23,805 nucleotides of DNA from Isoetes engelmannii (taxonomy: Eukaryota; Streptophyta; Lycopodiopsida; Isoetales; Isoetaceae), in contig JAANSK020245276.1 in NCBI GenBank assembly GCA_011763485.2, positions 1-23,805 of the forward strand, written 5' to 3'. Position 1 is the first letter of the stretch; each line of letters starts with the position of its first letter. Both the position numbers and the translations under genes were made by a program. Shown piece after piece: positions 11,138-20,706 of this stretch. The notes below the pieces were generated by a model. It was not told where the DNA came from, made no database searches, and saw only the letters and a list, made by a program, of their open reading frames with translations.

Positions 11138-11591
11138 GGCATTTTCTTACAATCTGTCTTTGTGGTAGGCAAAAATCTAGAGGAAGGAGGTGCGGCAAGA
11201 GGAAGAGTTTGTCATAAGCTTTAATCAGAACCATCAAGAGCAAAACTTGAGGGCTTCTTACTCCCATCTCAGGGCATGGCAGTAGGTGGTTTTAGGGTCA
11301 TTGGAAAGCCCCATGAATCCTTAGGGGTTTGACACCACAAAAGGAAGCTGCAGGTTTAATCTTGGTAAAGTTCCACACCAGAATATAAGAGTTTAATCGG
11401 ATTACTAGCTTCGCGCAAGATCATACTGAGGCAATGCAAAACATCTGGATTCATATTCCAAATATGAAAATAACATCAGATGTTTAAATCCCCAAAATAA
11501 AAAATCTGAAGATAACAACAGATTGGATTCAAAAAAAGATTAACAGGATTCAATGCTTTACTGTGTGATCCTATTTAAAATCTGTATGATT

Positions 11592-14500
11592 TTAGTACAA
11601 CCTTTTTCGGCATCCTATGGCGCCACAGTAGCAAGGCGATTTTTTTACCTTGCCATCTTCTCCAATAACACTGTCGAGGGGGTAACCATAGTCATAAGAC
11701 AATTCCTGCAAAACAACGTCCACATAACAATGTCCATGTCAACTTATGGCTTACAGAAATAGGAAACACCAAGGAGGTTAGTCTATACCTGCAAAGGAGG
11801 AATGTTGTCTGCAGCAAAAAGCACTAGACGTGGAAGTCTGATATCGTCGTGCGAAGAAAGCACACACTGGACGAATAGGTTAGGCTCGCAACTGTGGTTG
11901 ATGAAGCGGGCTACTCCACCGCGATGCTTGGCATCAATCGAGAATTCTGCATGCGGCATATCTTCATCCTGCTTCTCCATTTGTATGTTTCCATTCTGGT
12001 CGCTTATAAGCTTTAGCACATCTCCCCAGCGCCTCTGAACAAACAGGCATAACAAGCACTAACGCTATAAATCATGCCACAAACGCTAGAAAACAAATGC
12101 CCGAATTATACTAAAATAAACACAAGATCAGCTATTTGAGATGGGCTAACTACTAAATCGAATGGGCCAGCCCTTGGATCAGGGAAGATGTCTCTCCCAA
12201 ACCTGCAATACAGCTCAAAAGCAAGATAAGTAACAAAAGGTAGACGAGCCTTGTGTCAAAGACAGGATAGAAACTACGGTTAAGACTGCCATCACTTTTA
12301 TCCTGTCCATACTTTGCATCGATAAGCTTTGCTCTCGGATTTGATCATGCAAGATCCCGATTTTCTAGATCTACCTTCTATATTCCTATTACAGAATATA
12401 CAGGAGCCAAAGGATGAAGCTTAAACCGATCAAATTCTTCTAAAGGCTTGGTTCTCCAATGTTTTAACCCATGCAAGGTTACAAGTCCGCTGACCATTTT
12501 AAGCCCCTCAGTACAGGGAACTTTTTTAAGTACAGATTATGGGCATGGAGAAAGCATGAAAAGACCAAAGGCACAAGAGGATGGACATTGAAAGGGGAAT
12601 TGGAATACCTGCAACTGAAAAAGAGATATGGAAGGAGGATGCATAAGACAATGTTGTTACATGCCAAAGGATGAAAGGGATTTCGGGAGAAGAAAACAAA
12701 TATTGGCACAGACATAAAAAAAAGTGCAGAAGACAAAAGAAACCTGAGACACCAGAAGAGAGATTACAACATCACACTTCAGACAGCAGAGAGACAAGCT
12801 ACAACATCGCACAAAATCATAACTTGAGACATCAGAAAGACAGGCTACAACATCCCATGTGATTAGAGAGATGTGAAATGAATAGAAGAAAAAATGAAAT
12901 AAATTTTTGAACAAGCACAACAAGAATGGTTAGATGAACGTGAAAGGTTAGCTGAATATGCACAATAAAAATAGGTGAAAGGCATGTGATAATGTATATA
13001 AAAGAAGGACACCATGAGCCAAATCCTCATTGTTGTGGACGCAAATTGACACATCGCAGTTCATGGAATATGCAACAAATTGCTATCACAAAGGCCATGC
13101 TTCTACAGCCAATTAGTATAAAATAGAGATCAAGAGAGAGGGATTTAGCCAGAAAGAATGAAGGGCAAAGTAAAACTGGTAGGCAATGGCAAGGTTGCTT
13201 CTTAATTTCTCGAACCTTCTAATAATGCAAGCATCTTTTTGCAATATGTTCAGTATTGGTTTTCTATTCATATTAGATCTAGCAAATACTGACTGACCCA
13301 GATCAATGAAAGGACAGTGAAGCATTAAAAATAAGCATGAGGAAAATACCTGTCGACCATCTACTCCGCGCATTGTTTGCATGCAGTCCAAATCGAAAAT
13401 ATACTGATTTCCAAATTCAGCATCTTCAGACCTGATTAAGCAGCCTGTATATTCACAAATAGGTGCCCCTGCTGGAATTGAATCCCATGATCTGACGCCC
13501 CAACCTTTGTTTAATGTTCGAAATACCTAGACAGTAAACAGAATTAGGGTGTAATAAACTTTCCAAGTCAGTGCCAAAACTCACCTCCAGTCTGTAACGG
13601 AGGCCATGTTGTGTTGTTCGATTTATACAACTAGAATCACAACCACAGTTTGGTCCACACTCGTAGACCACATCTAGAGGTACTGCTAATCTGGAAGAAT
13701 GAGCAAAGGCCTCAGATACAATAAAAGAATTGAAAGAACCATCCAATTCCTACATTTCATCACTTATTATTCTAATATCTACGCAGCGTTCCAATTGATC
13801 TCTAACTCTGAACTTCTTACCTTCCACCATGACTGTCAACATAAGGGAACACTCCACCGTTTCTTTGAGCACAACTGCATTTGCTCGCAATAAAACATCC
13901 TCCCTTGCAACTGCAGCCTCTTGCAGGAGGTGGAATTTCAACACTTGAAGCAACTTCAACCAGTTCTGTATACACGAATGATCCATCTGAAAGAGCACAG
14001 GCAAACAGTTATGCTCATGACAAGAGAATATAAGAGACATAACAATTTTTTTACCAAGAGGGCTTAATGGAGGATCATCAACTATATTAGATGCTGGAAC
14101 CGGCAAATTCTCCAATCCATTGGAAATATCTTCGCAAACTAACCTGTGAAGTACATCACTAAGGTCAACCATCGGCCTTATACCTAGATGTAGGCCTTAA
14201 AAGTGCTCTCACCCTCTGAGCTCTGCTGGAGAGTCTGGGATACGCCCTCTGCAGAAATGAACCTGCAGTCACCAAGCCAGAATGCATTATAAATGTTTTA
14301 ACAACACTCCCATAGCATCGACTTACCTGGTCGGTGGTCAGTGCAGACTGACCATCATCCCTTTTCAGCTTGTACTTGAAGACTGTAAATCCGGAGATCC
14401 CCTGTTCTGCCCAATATTCAACAACCTGGATGAAAAGCTATCAAACAGTCAAAAACAACGTGAACGAAATGGTTCATTACAAACAAGAAAAGAATGTGCA

Positions 14501-16073
14501 CGTGCCTTGTAAAGACCATCATAGGTATACACCCTTTTAGTATAACTATGATTCGAATCATGGCCTCGAATCACTCTCACTGGAGTGCCTTCTTCAATGC
14601 AATTCTATAGCGTAAATTCACTACTTAGCAAAAACACGATGAATTGAAATACAAAATGCTATATATTTGTTTATGTAATGCTACCTAGAAGAGAAATATG
14701 ATTTCAATCTATAGATAGTGTTCTTACCTTGAGGGCCAGATTGCCCTTATCCATCTTCTGGTCTTTTATTTGGCGTCTGTTGCCAGTTAGGTCATTGCCT
14801 CCCTGGCCTGTATATACAACCTCTTCAGATTTGTCGACATCATCTTCATAACCTCCAGACATCACAATTGATACTGCGAGAGGCAGCTTATAGTTGACAC
14901 TTTTCTGTTCCATGTGCACAGTCAATGCTTTATATCTATTAAAAGCAGAATTGGATCCTGTCCAAGTTCCAGAGCATACCTTATACGTAGTTGGAGCCAT
15001 ATAGTCAATGCCATTGAGCCAGTGATGGTGTAAGCCAATGGCGGACATTTCACATCGAGAAAAAAAATGATCTCCAACATTGACACCTGGAAGGTAGTCT
15101 TATAACATTATGAAATGATAGACCAAAAACAAAGAGAAGAGGCATTTACAGTACCAGGAATGATTCCGATCATCTTATCAGGATAAAGTATTGCTCCAGC
15201 TTTGTGCATCTGAGGAATACAATTCACTTGAGATTATACAAGGATCAAAGAATGGGTTGCCTTATAATAGTTACCTTACTTATTGCCTGCAGATCAGGCC
15301 TTCGTGACTTCCGTTTCCCAAAATCCTCCTCCTTACCCAAGCAGCATTTTGCAGGCTTTCGTGACTTGTTCTTCCCATGAGCATCCCCATTTTTCCCACT
15401 GCGTTTTCCAGGTTTTTGTGACTTCTGTTTGCCAAAATCCTCCTCCTCTGTGCTCAAACAACGTTCCTTTTCCTCCTAAAGATAATAAGTATACGATTCA
15501 GAATTCCATGCAAGAATCAGGTCAAACATTTAATCTCTCCACATGAAACCACATGTATTAAAAAACCAAGTCAAAATATTCCTACCTCTAAAATAAAGAT
15601 TGAGAACATTCGTATTCTACCCTCTAAATTAATACTAGGGATTACAAGGTCATTACCTTTATTGCTTGGAGATAGTACATGTTAAATATCCTTAAATTGT
15701 TCTTTACTTTCGCCACATCATTAAGGATAAGACATGTTTGAGGATCATGATTTTCTTTGTTTGGCTTCATGGTTTCATCATTAACACCTAGATTGCATCC
15801 CTTGTCCATTCCACTTGTTACTTCATAATCAGCTTCCTCCCTGCATTCTTCAACCTCTTGCTTTGTGACATCATTATTGTGTTTATAGATGTCTGCTGAA
15901 GAAGTACGTTTATAGGCTGCTTTCCTAGTCTTCCTTTGAATTCTCAACCTTTCGTTACCACGAGCGTAACTGGAAACACAATTTCTTGTAGGCCGCGTAG
16001 AAACTCGCAATTGTGTAGTTGCTTTCCTCTTGTTGTTCATTTTTATAGCTGCAGGGACACTGTAGTCAGGCAT
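11592..16073 (-). CDS. SUVH4: SUVH4/KRYPTONITE-like histone H3K9 methyltransferase
   Basis: Nuclear enzyme that methylates H3K9 and, in the SUVH4 group, binds methylated DNA through its SRA domain to sustain CHG methylation with CMT3-type enzymes. Coding exons on the minus strand: 16073-15657, 15475-15275, 15209-15155, 15086-14728, 14604-14506, 14425-14327, 14262-14213, 14143-14055, 13986-13821, 13690-13585, 13526-13350, 12034-11789, 11705-11592. All phases join, giving 725 aa, or 700 if a 75-bp intron (14979-14905) is removed. In the 700-aa form: basic N terminus; three 19-residue repeats (150-206); SRA about 212-375 (HWLNGIDYM, YTGQGG, LTGNRRQIKDQ, YTYDGLYK); pre-SET about 400-522 (LVCEDIS, CSCKGGC, ECGPNCGCDSSC); SET from 523 with GWGVRSWD, RFINHSCEPN (Asn627, His628, Cys630) and ELSYDYGY; post-SET CYCGAIGC; TAA at 11592. 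ATG 16073 is chosen because an in-frame stop lies two codons upstream. The gene looks intact. The SUVH4 assignment rests on remembered family motifs. Confidence 0.93.
12035..13349 (-). other. Large intron 11 of the SUVH gene, with a minisatellite
   Basis: This 1,315-bp intron is ten times longer than most others in the gene. It separates the exon ending GVDGRQ from the one beginning RRWGDV, a direct join in this family. It holds three degenerate ~30-bp copies (12745-12774, 12780-12809, 12825-12854), each ending in TACAACATC. No extra coding exon is needed or convincing. Confidence 0.75.
14426..14505 (-). other. GC-AG intron of the SUVH gene
   Basis: The exon ending in YDGLYK stops at AAG|GCACGT and the next begins after CATCCAG with VVEYW. 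The only nearby GT (two codons on) would shift the frame, so the donor dinucleotide is GC. Length 80 bp. Confidence 0.85.
14905..14979 (-). other. Candidate 75-bp intron (exitron-like) in the SRA region
   Basis: On the minus strand, AAG|GTATGC begins and GAACAG|AAAAG ends a 75-base segment that is open in the coding frame and exactly 25 codons long. Removing it leaves MAPTTYKKSVNYKLPLAVS, which has the spacing I recall for SUVH4 proteins between GIDYM and NYKLPLAVS; keeping it adds 25 residues there. Its length matches the neighbouring introns (64-80 bp). Confidence 0.75.
15275..15445 (-). repeat. Three 57-bp coding repeats in the SUVH gene
   Basis: Exon 2 carries three consecutive 19-residue units, starting EEDFGKQKSQKP, GDAHGKNKSRKP and EEDFGKRKSRRP. 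The DNA copies of the GTGACTT motif lie exactly 57 bp apart (15306, 15363, 15420). The last unit contains the conserved RPDLQAISK of SUVH proteins. Confidence 0.85.
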
Positions 16074-16799
16074 TTTTTAATAAAAGGAAGCAGAGAGTTG
16101 AACTAAAAAAGCTATGGTATCTATTTAGTCTAGCTACAGATAATTATAATAAACGACTGCATTGCTTAAGTCAGAACCACTTAGTATAGAGGTTGTGCTC
16201 TCTTTTTTCGGCATAATCAAATTCTGAGGACCTATATGCATAGAGCTATATGCTCATGTATCAGAATTTGCTGTTTCAGACCTACACGACAAATGAGATT
16301 CGCAAAGAGGGCGTGGACCAAAAACTGTGGACCAACTATTCTTCAAAATAAATGCGTTTTCCACTGACTGATTTAGCTCCAACGGCTTATCCGATCCTCA
16401 TTCTGGCAGATCAACCGTAGCTATGAAGCGGCATCGTATTTGATTGACAACGAGGGATGCAAAGCAGAAAATAAAGAGGCAAGAAACGAAGAGACGAGTA
16501 CAAAAAAACATGCAACGATATATCAAGATCCGGGGATATATATTAATCACCTAATGGCGCTTCAAAGAATCGTCTTCGTGAGCAAGATTCCGATTGCAAG
16601 CACAAATCCAATACTTATGGTTCGGGCAGCTTCACATTTCAGATGATTCACAGATTTGATTGGCAATGCGGTAAGGAATGGCCATTTCATGAAATCAATT
16701 TCGACTAAAGAATGCATTAATGCATTAGAAAAAACTGGAGGTACCTGACAGTCTCGATTGATAAGGGACGGCGCCGCAAAAGAACAGCAAACTAAGCCT

Positions 16800-16880
16800 T
16801 CAAATCCGCAAATCCGACGGAAAACATAACTGGGATAAGCGATTAAAACCCTTGGATAAAATCGTTCGAAGCTCGGCCAT
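16800..16880 (-). other. Possible upstream ORF in the SUVH leader
   Basis: An ATG in strong context (GCCATGG) opens a 26-codon frame beginning MAELRTILSK and ending at TGA 16802-16800, before the presumed leader donor. It matters only if this region is transcribed as leader. Confidence 0.35.
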
Positions 16881-16899
16881 GGCTCCGCTAGACTGTTGG

Positions 16900-16907
16900 T
16901 TTCCCGC
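16900..16907 (+). promoter_or_regulatory. E2F-type site near the SUVH promoter
   Basis: TTTCCCGC matches the E2F consensus TTTSSCGC exactly. It lies about 830 bp upstream of the start codon, at the upstream end of the presumed leader, where E2F sites of S-phase genes often sit. Confidence 0.4.
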
Positions 16908-16940
16908 GCTGCTCATCCGAGCGTCGTGAGTGCATGAAGA

Positions 16941-17159
16941 TAAAAAACAAAAGAGAAACAAAAAACGAGCAGAAATTTGAAATCTAGATTAGTGTGCTGA
17001 TATTTACTTTTCACGGCAGCATAATCCAACCATTTAATGATAACTAGGTACGTTTTGGGTTCCTAGTAGGCGTATTATCATAGCGGAATCTCAACAATAA
17101 CATTTCACTTTACACGAACGAAATAATGCTTTTGGTGGGGTCAAAAAGATAGTTATACC
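16941..17159. other. Intergenic spacer upstream of the SUVH gene
   Basis: AT-rich stretch with no gene or repeat recognised. Confidence 0.5.
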
Positions 17160-18125
17160 CCTTGGTGTATCCCGGCACCAAAATATTCCATCTCCAAGAT
17201 CCTCTGCCTGTCCCCGACGGCCTTCGTTCGGCCCCCTCCGTTCTGCCAGACATGAGGTGCGGCAGGCTGGTCCAGTCAATCGCGGTTGCAGCTCGCGATG
17301 GCGAATCCAGGCCGTTGGCTATATTCCGAATTCCATGATCCCTCTTGCGTATTGCTGATCCCGGGAGAGCACTGCCCTAGCCCCTTATGCCGGGAGACCA
17401 TTTTGGCGATTCCGGAGCACAGGTGCAGCCTCGGTCTCAAACCTCCTCACCGAACCTCCGACGTCCGAAGGTATCCGACACCTGTCTCCCACTGACAAAC
17501 ATCCACGTCGTCTAGTTTCTGAATGCAACTGAGCCGTTCGAGCTGCACCCGACTGGGGGATCGTATAGTGAGCTCCAAGCATGCAGGATCTCCAACGAGG
17601 TAACTCGACTGACGAAATCCCGGCGGAGCAGATCCCGACGGTAAGGAGCCCACGACCGATCGCAGTGGCGCATCCTATCTGTTGGGCCGGCGGGATCCCG
17701 TACCGATATCCTGGCGTATGGGAACCCCGTTACGGCAATACGACAGACGAGACCCCGACAATATAGATCCCAAGGGATAGGCGCCCGGCCCTGTCGCAGC
17801 CGTCTAATGTCTGGGTGCATCTGAGCCATTTGAGCTGCACCCGGCTGCGGGGATCTTATAGGGAGCTCCAAACAACTCCAACGAGGGTTGTTGGACGGCG
17901 GGATCCCCGATAACTATCCTGGACGATGGAAGCGCAGATATACATCCCGCGCGTCGAAATCCCAGCCTGATGACATCCCAGTGGTTAGGGGCGCGGGCTG
18001 GGTGCTCCCAGGGTACGGGATCACAATATGGAGATCCCTGATCGTGCCTGCCATGCAGGGTCCCGACCCCTCATGCCACCTTGGATGCATCAAAGCCCTT
18101 CGCGAGGATAACTAAGTTCGCGGGC
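17160..18125. repeat. GC-rich block of degenerate tandem repeats
   Basis: The base composition jumps: 17581-17640 is 60% G+C, while 18181-18240 is 30%. The block is rich in CpG and GATCCC words. A segment with GAGCTGCACCCG, then GGGGATC and TATAG, then GAGCTCCAA occurs at about 17511-17600 and again at 17803-17890, 292 bp apart. A second module (CGGCGGGATCCC, then TATCCTGG) occurs near 17690 and 17895. A third (GACGARAYCCC followed by GATCCC) occurs near 17610 and 17747. Short open frames on both strands look like by-products of the low stop density. The block is not recognised as a known gene or element. Confidence 0.65.
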
Positions 18126-18784
18126 TCTGATTGGTGGAATGAAATTGCTGTGTTTTTAGGTAGAATTTTGGAGAAAATATCATGAGCCAATAGGTGTATG
18201 ATGGTTATAACAATCACATTTTCTCAATTATAAATCTCTTATTTATTCCAAGCCATCCCAAAAAGCCTCAAATGACCAACATCACGAAACTGACCCAATT
18301 TGATCAGATGGAGTTTGTGCTTGTGCTTTGGAGACTCAAAATTAAACCATCGTAGAAATTAACATGTCCAAAAAGGTATCTCCCTTATTCATATTAAAAC
18401 CCCGTTGAGGTGTTTATCTTGAAACATTGCTGCCACGGATTCTTTAAATGCCACTTTAACGAGGACATTTAGAGGCTTTCGAGTTAGGATATAATGGGTT
18501 CAAAACACGTAAAATGTGCTACTTTTGCCTCGTATATCATACATACATCTTGCTACCTTTATATTTGCACGAATTACATTTCTTCTTGCACTAAACCATC
18601 TACTAACATCTGCTTGCCAATGGTGGCAATGGTGCTTTGCCATTATGTATGTAGTGCTACCTCAATGTTACAAGCGTGTTTTGATTTTTTTGCTAGTGGA
18701 ATCTACGTCTTGTATTGTTGTCACTTGCCTTCCTTATTTAACACGTGAATACCTTTTTTAGGCACGTGAATATTTTTTTTAAGG
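18126..18784. other. AT-rich spacer, no gene seen
   Basis: No gene recognised. A 21-bp tandem duplication at 18742-18783 puts two CACGTG palindromes (18742-18747, 18763-18768) just before the Mutator-like element. Confidence 0.55.
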
Positions 18785-18793
18785 CCTTGAAGG
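18785..18793. repeat. Left 9-bp target-site duplication of the 1.9-kb element
   Basis: CCTTGAAGG, identical to 20698-20706. Confidence 0.8.
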
Positions 18794-18834
18794 GGGTGAA
18801 AATATACTTACCCTAGTTTCAGTGATTCCTTCGC
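18794..18834 (+). repeat. Left terminal inverted repeat of the 1.9-kb element
   Basis: 41 bp, matching the reverse complement of 20657-20697 except for one C/T difference in the CTAGTTTCAG part. It ends with AGTGATTCCTTCGC. Confidence 0.9.
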
Positions 18835-19019
18835 GGTTAATCCATCCCACGGAATCACCAAGCCCTTGCGAATGGGATCCGTTTCACAGACTCCGTTTTC
18901 ACACTGAGATCCCTTCCAACGGAATCACCACGGACGAATACTTCCGAAAGGAATTACCTCCCAAAATATCTCGCCGGAAGGAATCACTGTTTTTCAAAAA
19001 TTCTCAATAATAGCGTACA

Positions 19020-20277
19020 TTCCATTTTTGCCCCCAGATTTTTTCCCCAGTTTTGTGGGCTATAGCGGAACAGAGGCGCCATTCTTCATCTTGTCGGATG
19101 CCGGATGCTGGAGGCGGACCCACGGGAGTTCAAAGGAAGAGCAGATTCGAGAGTTTTAAAGTTGTGGGTTCTTTGCATATTTACCTTTTTATTTTTATTG
19201 CTTTGGGTTTCTTCTGCAGATGGCCGGATTCTGAGCGCCCACCATAGCCAAGGCAAGCGAGCTTGTATACACACCGAAATAGATCAGCTCCAACTCCCGC
19301 TCAGCCTGCTGCTACTGTTTCTCCTTCGCCGGATTTGAAGAAAAGCTTGCATTCTTCCGGTAGTGACTGTAGCATCCATGAAAATAGGGTTGCATTGATG
19401 AAAAGGGGTTGTGTTGATTACAGGAGGCAGAGGAATGATTCTTGCTAATTCCTTGCTAGTTCAAGGACAGATGGGGAGGCGCTGATCACAGAAAGTCATC
19501 TGCTTCCCCGTTTTGAAGGGCCTAAACCCCCCATTTTGAACCCTGGCGCAAAGGAGTAGAGGTCACAGAATTTTTGTGGCCCGGCCAAAAGCTTATGAGA
19601 CCCCATAATGGCCGCTAGCAGAAAGGTCAGATCTGAGCAAGGTAATCGATCTGCCTAAAGTCAGAGAGTCCCTTTGATTTCAGCTTCTGGATGGAATTTT
19701 TGCTCCAGAGTTTTTGCCCCAGTTCAATCTACGTGCTGCAAGCCCCACAAGCTGAGATGGATCCATCTGGGCTTTCAAATCCGATTGAGTCGACACATTA
19801 ATCTGTTTTTTATGCGCAGAACCGATCAGAAAAGGAAGAAATTCAAATCAATCCATGTTTTTCTACCGAGTTTTTTCTGTTTTTTTTTTTATCCAGTTCT
19901 TTTGGTTTTTTTTTTTATCCAGTGTTGAACTGCCAGGTTGTTTGCTTTTTTATTTCCTTTGTTTGTGGTGAGGCTCTGGTGAGGCCGATCTGGCCTGGAG
20001 GTTCGAATCCTCCAGCCCTGAAAAGAACAGGGAACACGGTACATGCAATGGATCAATGCAGGCAAAGTTTTTTTAGGCAATGGATCAATGCTGCAGAGTT
20101 TTTTTTGCCATTGATCCAGCATTTGTTTCTTCATCTCTTGGTTTCTTTTTTCCCATGATCTTAAATTGGAGTAGGCAGAAAATTCTTCTGCTTGGATTGC
20201 TCCATTGCCAATTTTTCTTCCATATAGACAGATCTGCCATGGCCAAAGAATTGCCCACAGCAATTTAAAATTACAGG
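19020..20277. other. Internal cargo of the 1.9-kb element, origin unknown
   Basis: No transposase. The stretch at 19140-19230 looks like an intron end (T-rich run, then TTCTTCTGCAG) followed by a moderately GC-rich, stop-poor stretch to 19448. A word TTTTTGCCCCCAG recurs in similar form near 19026 and 19703. GCAATGGATCAATGC occurs at 20045-20059 and 20077-20091, with an inverted copy at 20107. A perfect tRNA-like T arm is at 19997-20013. Captured host sequence is possible but unidentified. Confidence 0.5.
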
Positions 20278-20656
20278 GTGATTCTACGGGGCAGGATATT
20301 TTGAACATGGTGATTCCACGGCACAGAATATTTAAAACCTGGTGATTCCACGGGGCAGGATATTTGAAATGGTGATACGGCCCAGAGGGATACTTCTATT
20401 GGGATATTCCACGGGGTAGAATTTCTCGGATGGTGATTCTGCCTGGTGGGATACCACATTTGTGATTTCGTCGAAAGGAATCTCTTGGACGTTGTGATTC
20501 CGCCGGGCGGAATCGTGCCCGGTGATTCCGCCGAAAGGGATATTAGCTTGGTGATTCTGTCCCGCGGTAAACTTTGGACGGCCAGGATCTGAAACGGGGC
20601 AGGCAGAACGGAATCTGTTCGGGAGGGGGTGGTGATTCCGCGGGAAGGTAGGAGTT
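20278..20656. repeat. Subterminal ~31-bp minisatellite of the 1.9-kb element
   Basis: About ten degenerate units, each beginning (G)GTGATTCY followed by an ACGGGGCAGGATATTT-like half. Units start near 20278, 20309, 20341, 20371, 20401, 20432, 20462, 20494, 20521 and 20550, with a last one at 20631. Several contain small palindromes, for example GATTCCGCCGGGCGGAATC at 20496-20514. Confidence 0.8.
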
Positions 20657-20697
20657 GCGAAGGAATCACTAAAACTAGGGTAAGTATATTTTCACCC
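20657..20697 (-). repeat. Right terminal inverted repeat of the 1.9-kb element
   Basis: Reverse complement of 18794-18834 with one mismatch. Confidence 0.9.
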
Positions 20698-20706
20698 CCT
20701 TGAAGG
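20698..20706. repeat. Right 9-bp target-site duplication of the 1.9-kb element
   Basis: CCTTGAAGG, identical to 18785-18793. Confidence 0.8.

Larger units (their letters stand above)
16744..16940 (-). promoter_or_regulatory. Probable 5' leader exon / promoter-proximal region of the SUVH gene
   Basis: The start codon at 16073 is preceded by an in-frame stop and AT-rich DNA. Farther upstream, a moderately GC-rich stretch ends in a good donor, GACTGTCAG|GTACCT (GT at 16744-16743). A plausible acceptor, TTATCTGTAG, ends at 16134. This suggests a leader exon joined to the coding exon by a ~600-bp intron. The transcription start was not located. The donor and acceptor are seen; their use is inferred. 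Confidence 0.4.
18794..20697. mobile_element. Non-autonomous Mutator-like element, 1,904 bp
   Basis: Terminal inverted repeats of 41 bp (18794-18834 and 20657-20697) start GGGTGAAAATATACTTACCC and differ at one base. The 9-bp direct repeat CCTTGAAGG flanks the element on both sides. Inside each end lies a field of GGAATCACC-type words in mirror orientation: at least four on the left (18851, 18921, 18950, 18980) and about ten on the right in a ~31-bp tandem array. The centre holds about 1.2 kb with no transposase. Mutator-like family is inferred from the 9-bp duplication and the G-initial termini. Confidence 0.85.

Noticed and set aside
12140-12210. Additional SUVH exon inside intron 11
   Set aside because: A TTGCAG-like acceptor exists, but the flanking exons already join in phase as GRQ|RRWGD, as expected for the family.
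17091-18115. Overlapping open frames on both strands of the GC-rich block
   Set aside because: All short, overlapping in several frames, no start or domain evidence; low stop density of GC-rich DNA explains them.
19960-20020. tRNA gene
   Set aside because: A perfect T arm (GGAGG, TTCGAAT loop, CCTCC at 19997-20013) is present, but no matching acceptor stem, D arm or anticodon arm could be built around it.
19889-20308. 139-codon minus-strand ORF
   Set aside because: Runs through poly-T tracts, the T-arm-like hairpin and minisatellite units of the Mutator-like element; no domain.
18792-20699. 5-bp (TTGAA) duplication with GGGGGTG termini for the 1.9-kb element
   Set aside because: The 9-bp CCTTGAAGG reading explains the flanks better and is confirmed by the paralogous empty site at 20758-20806.
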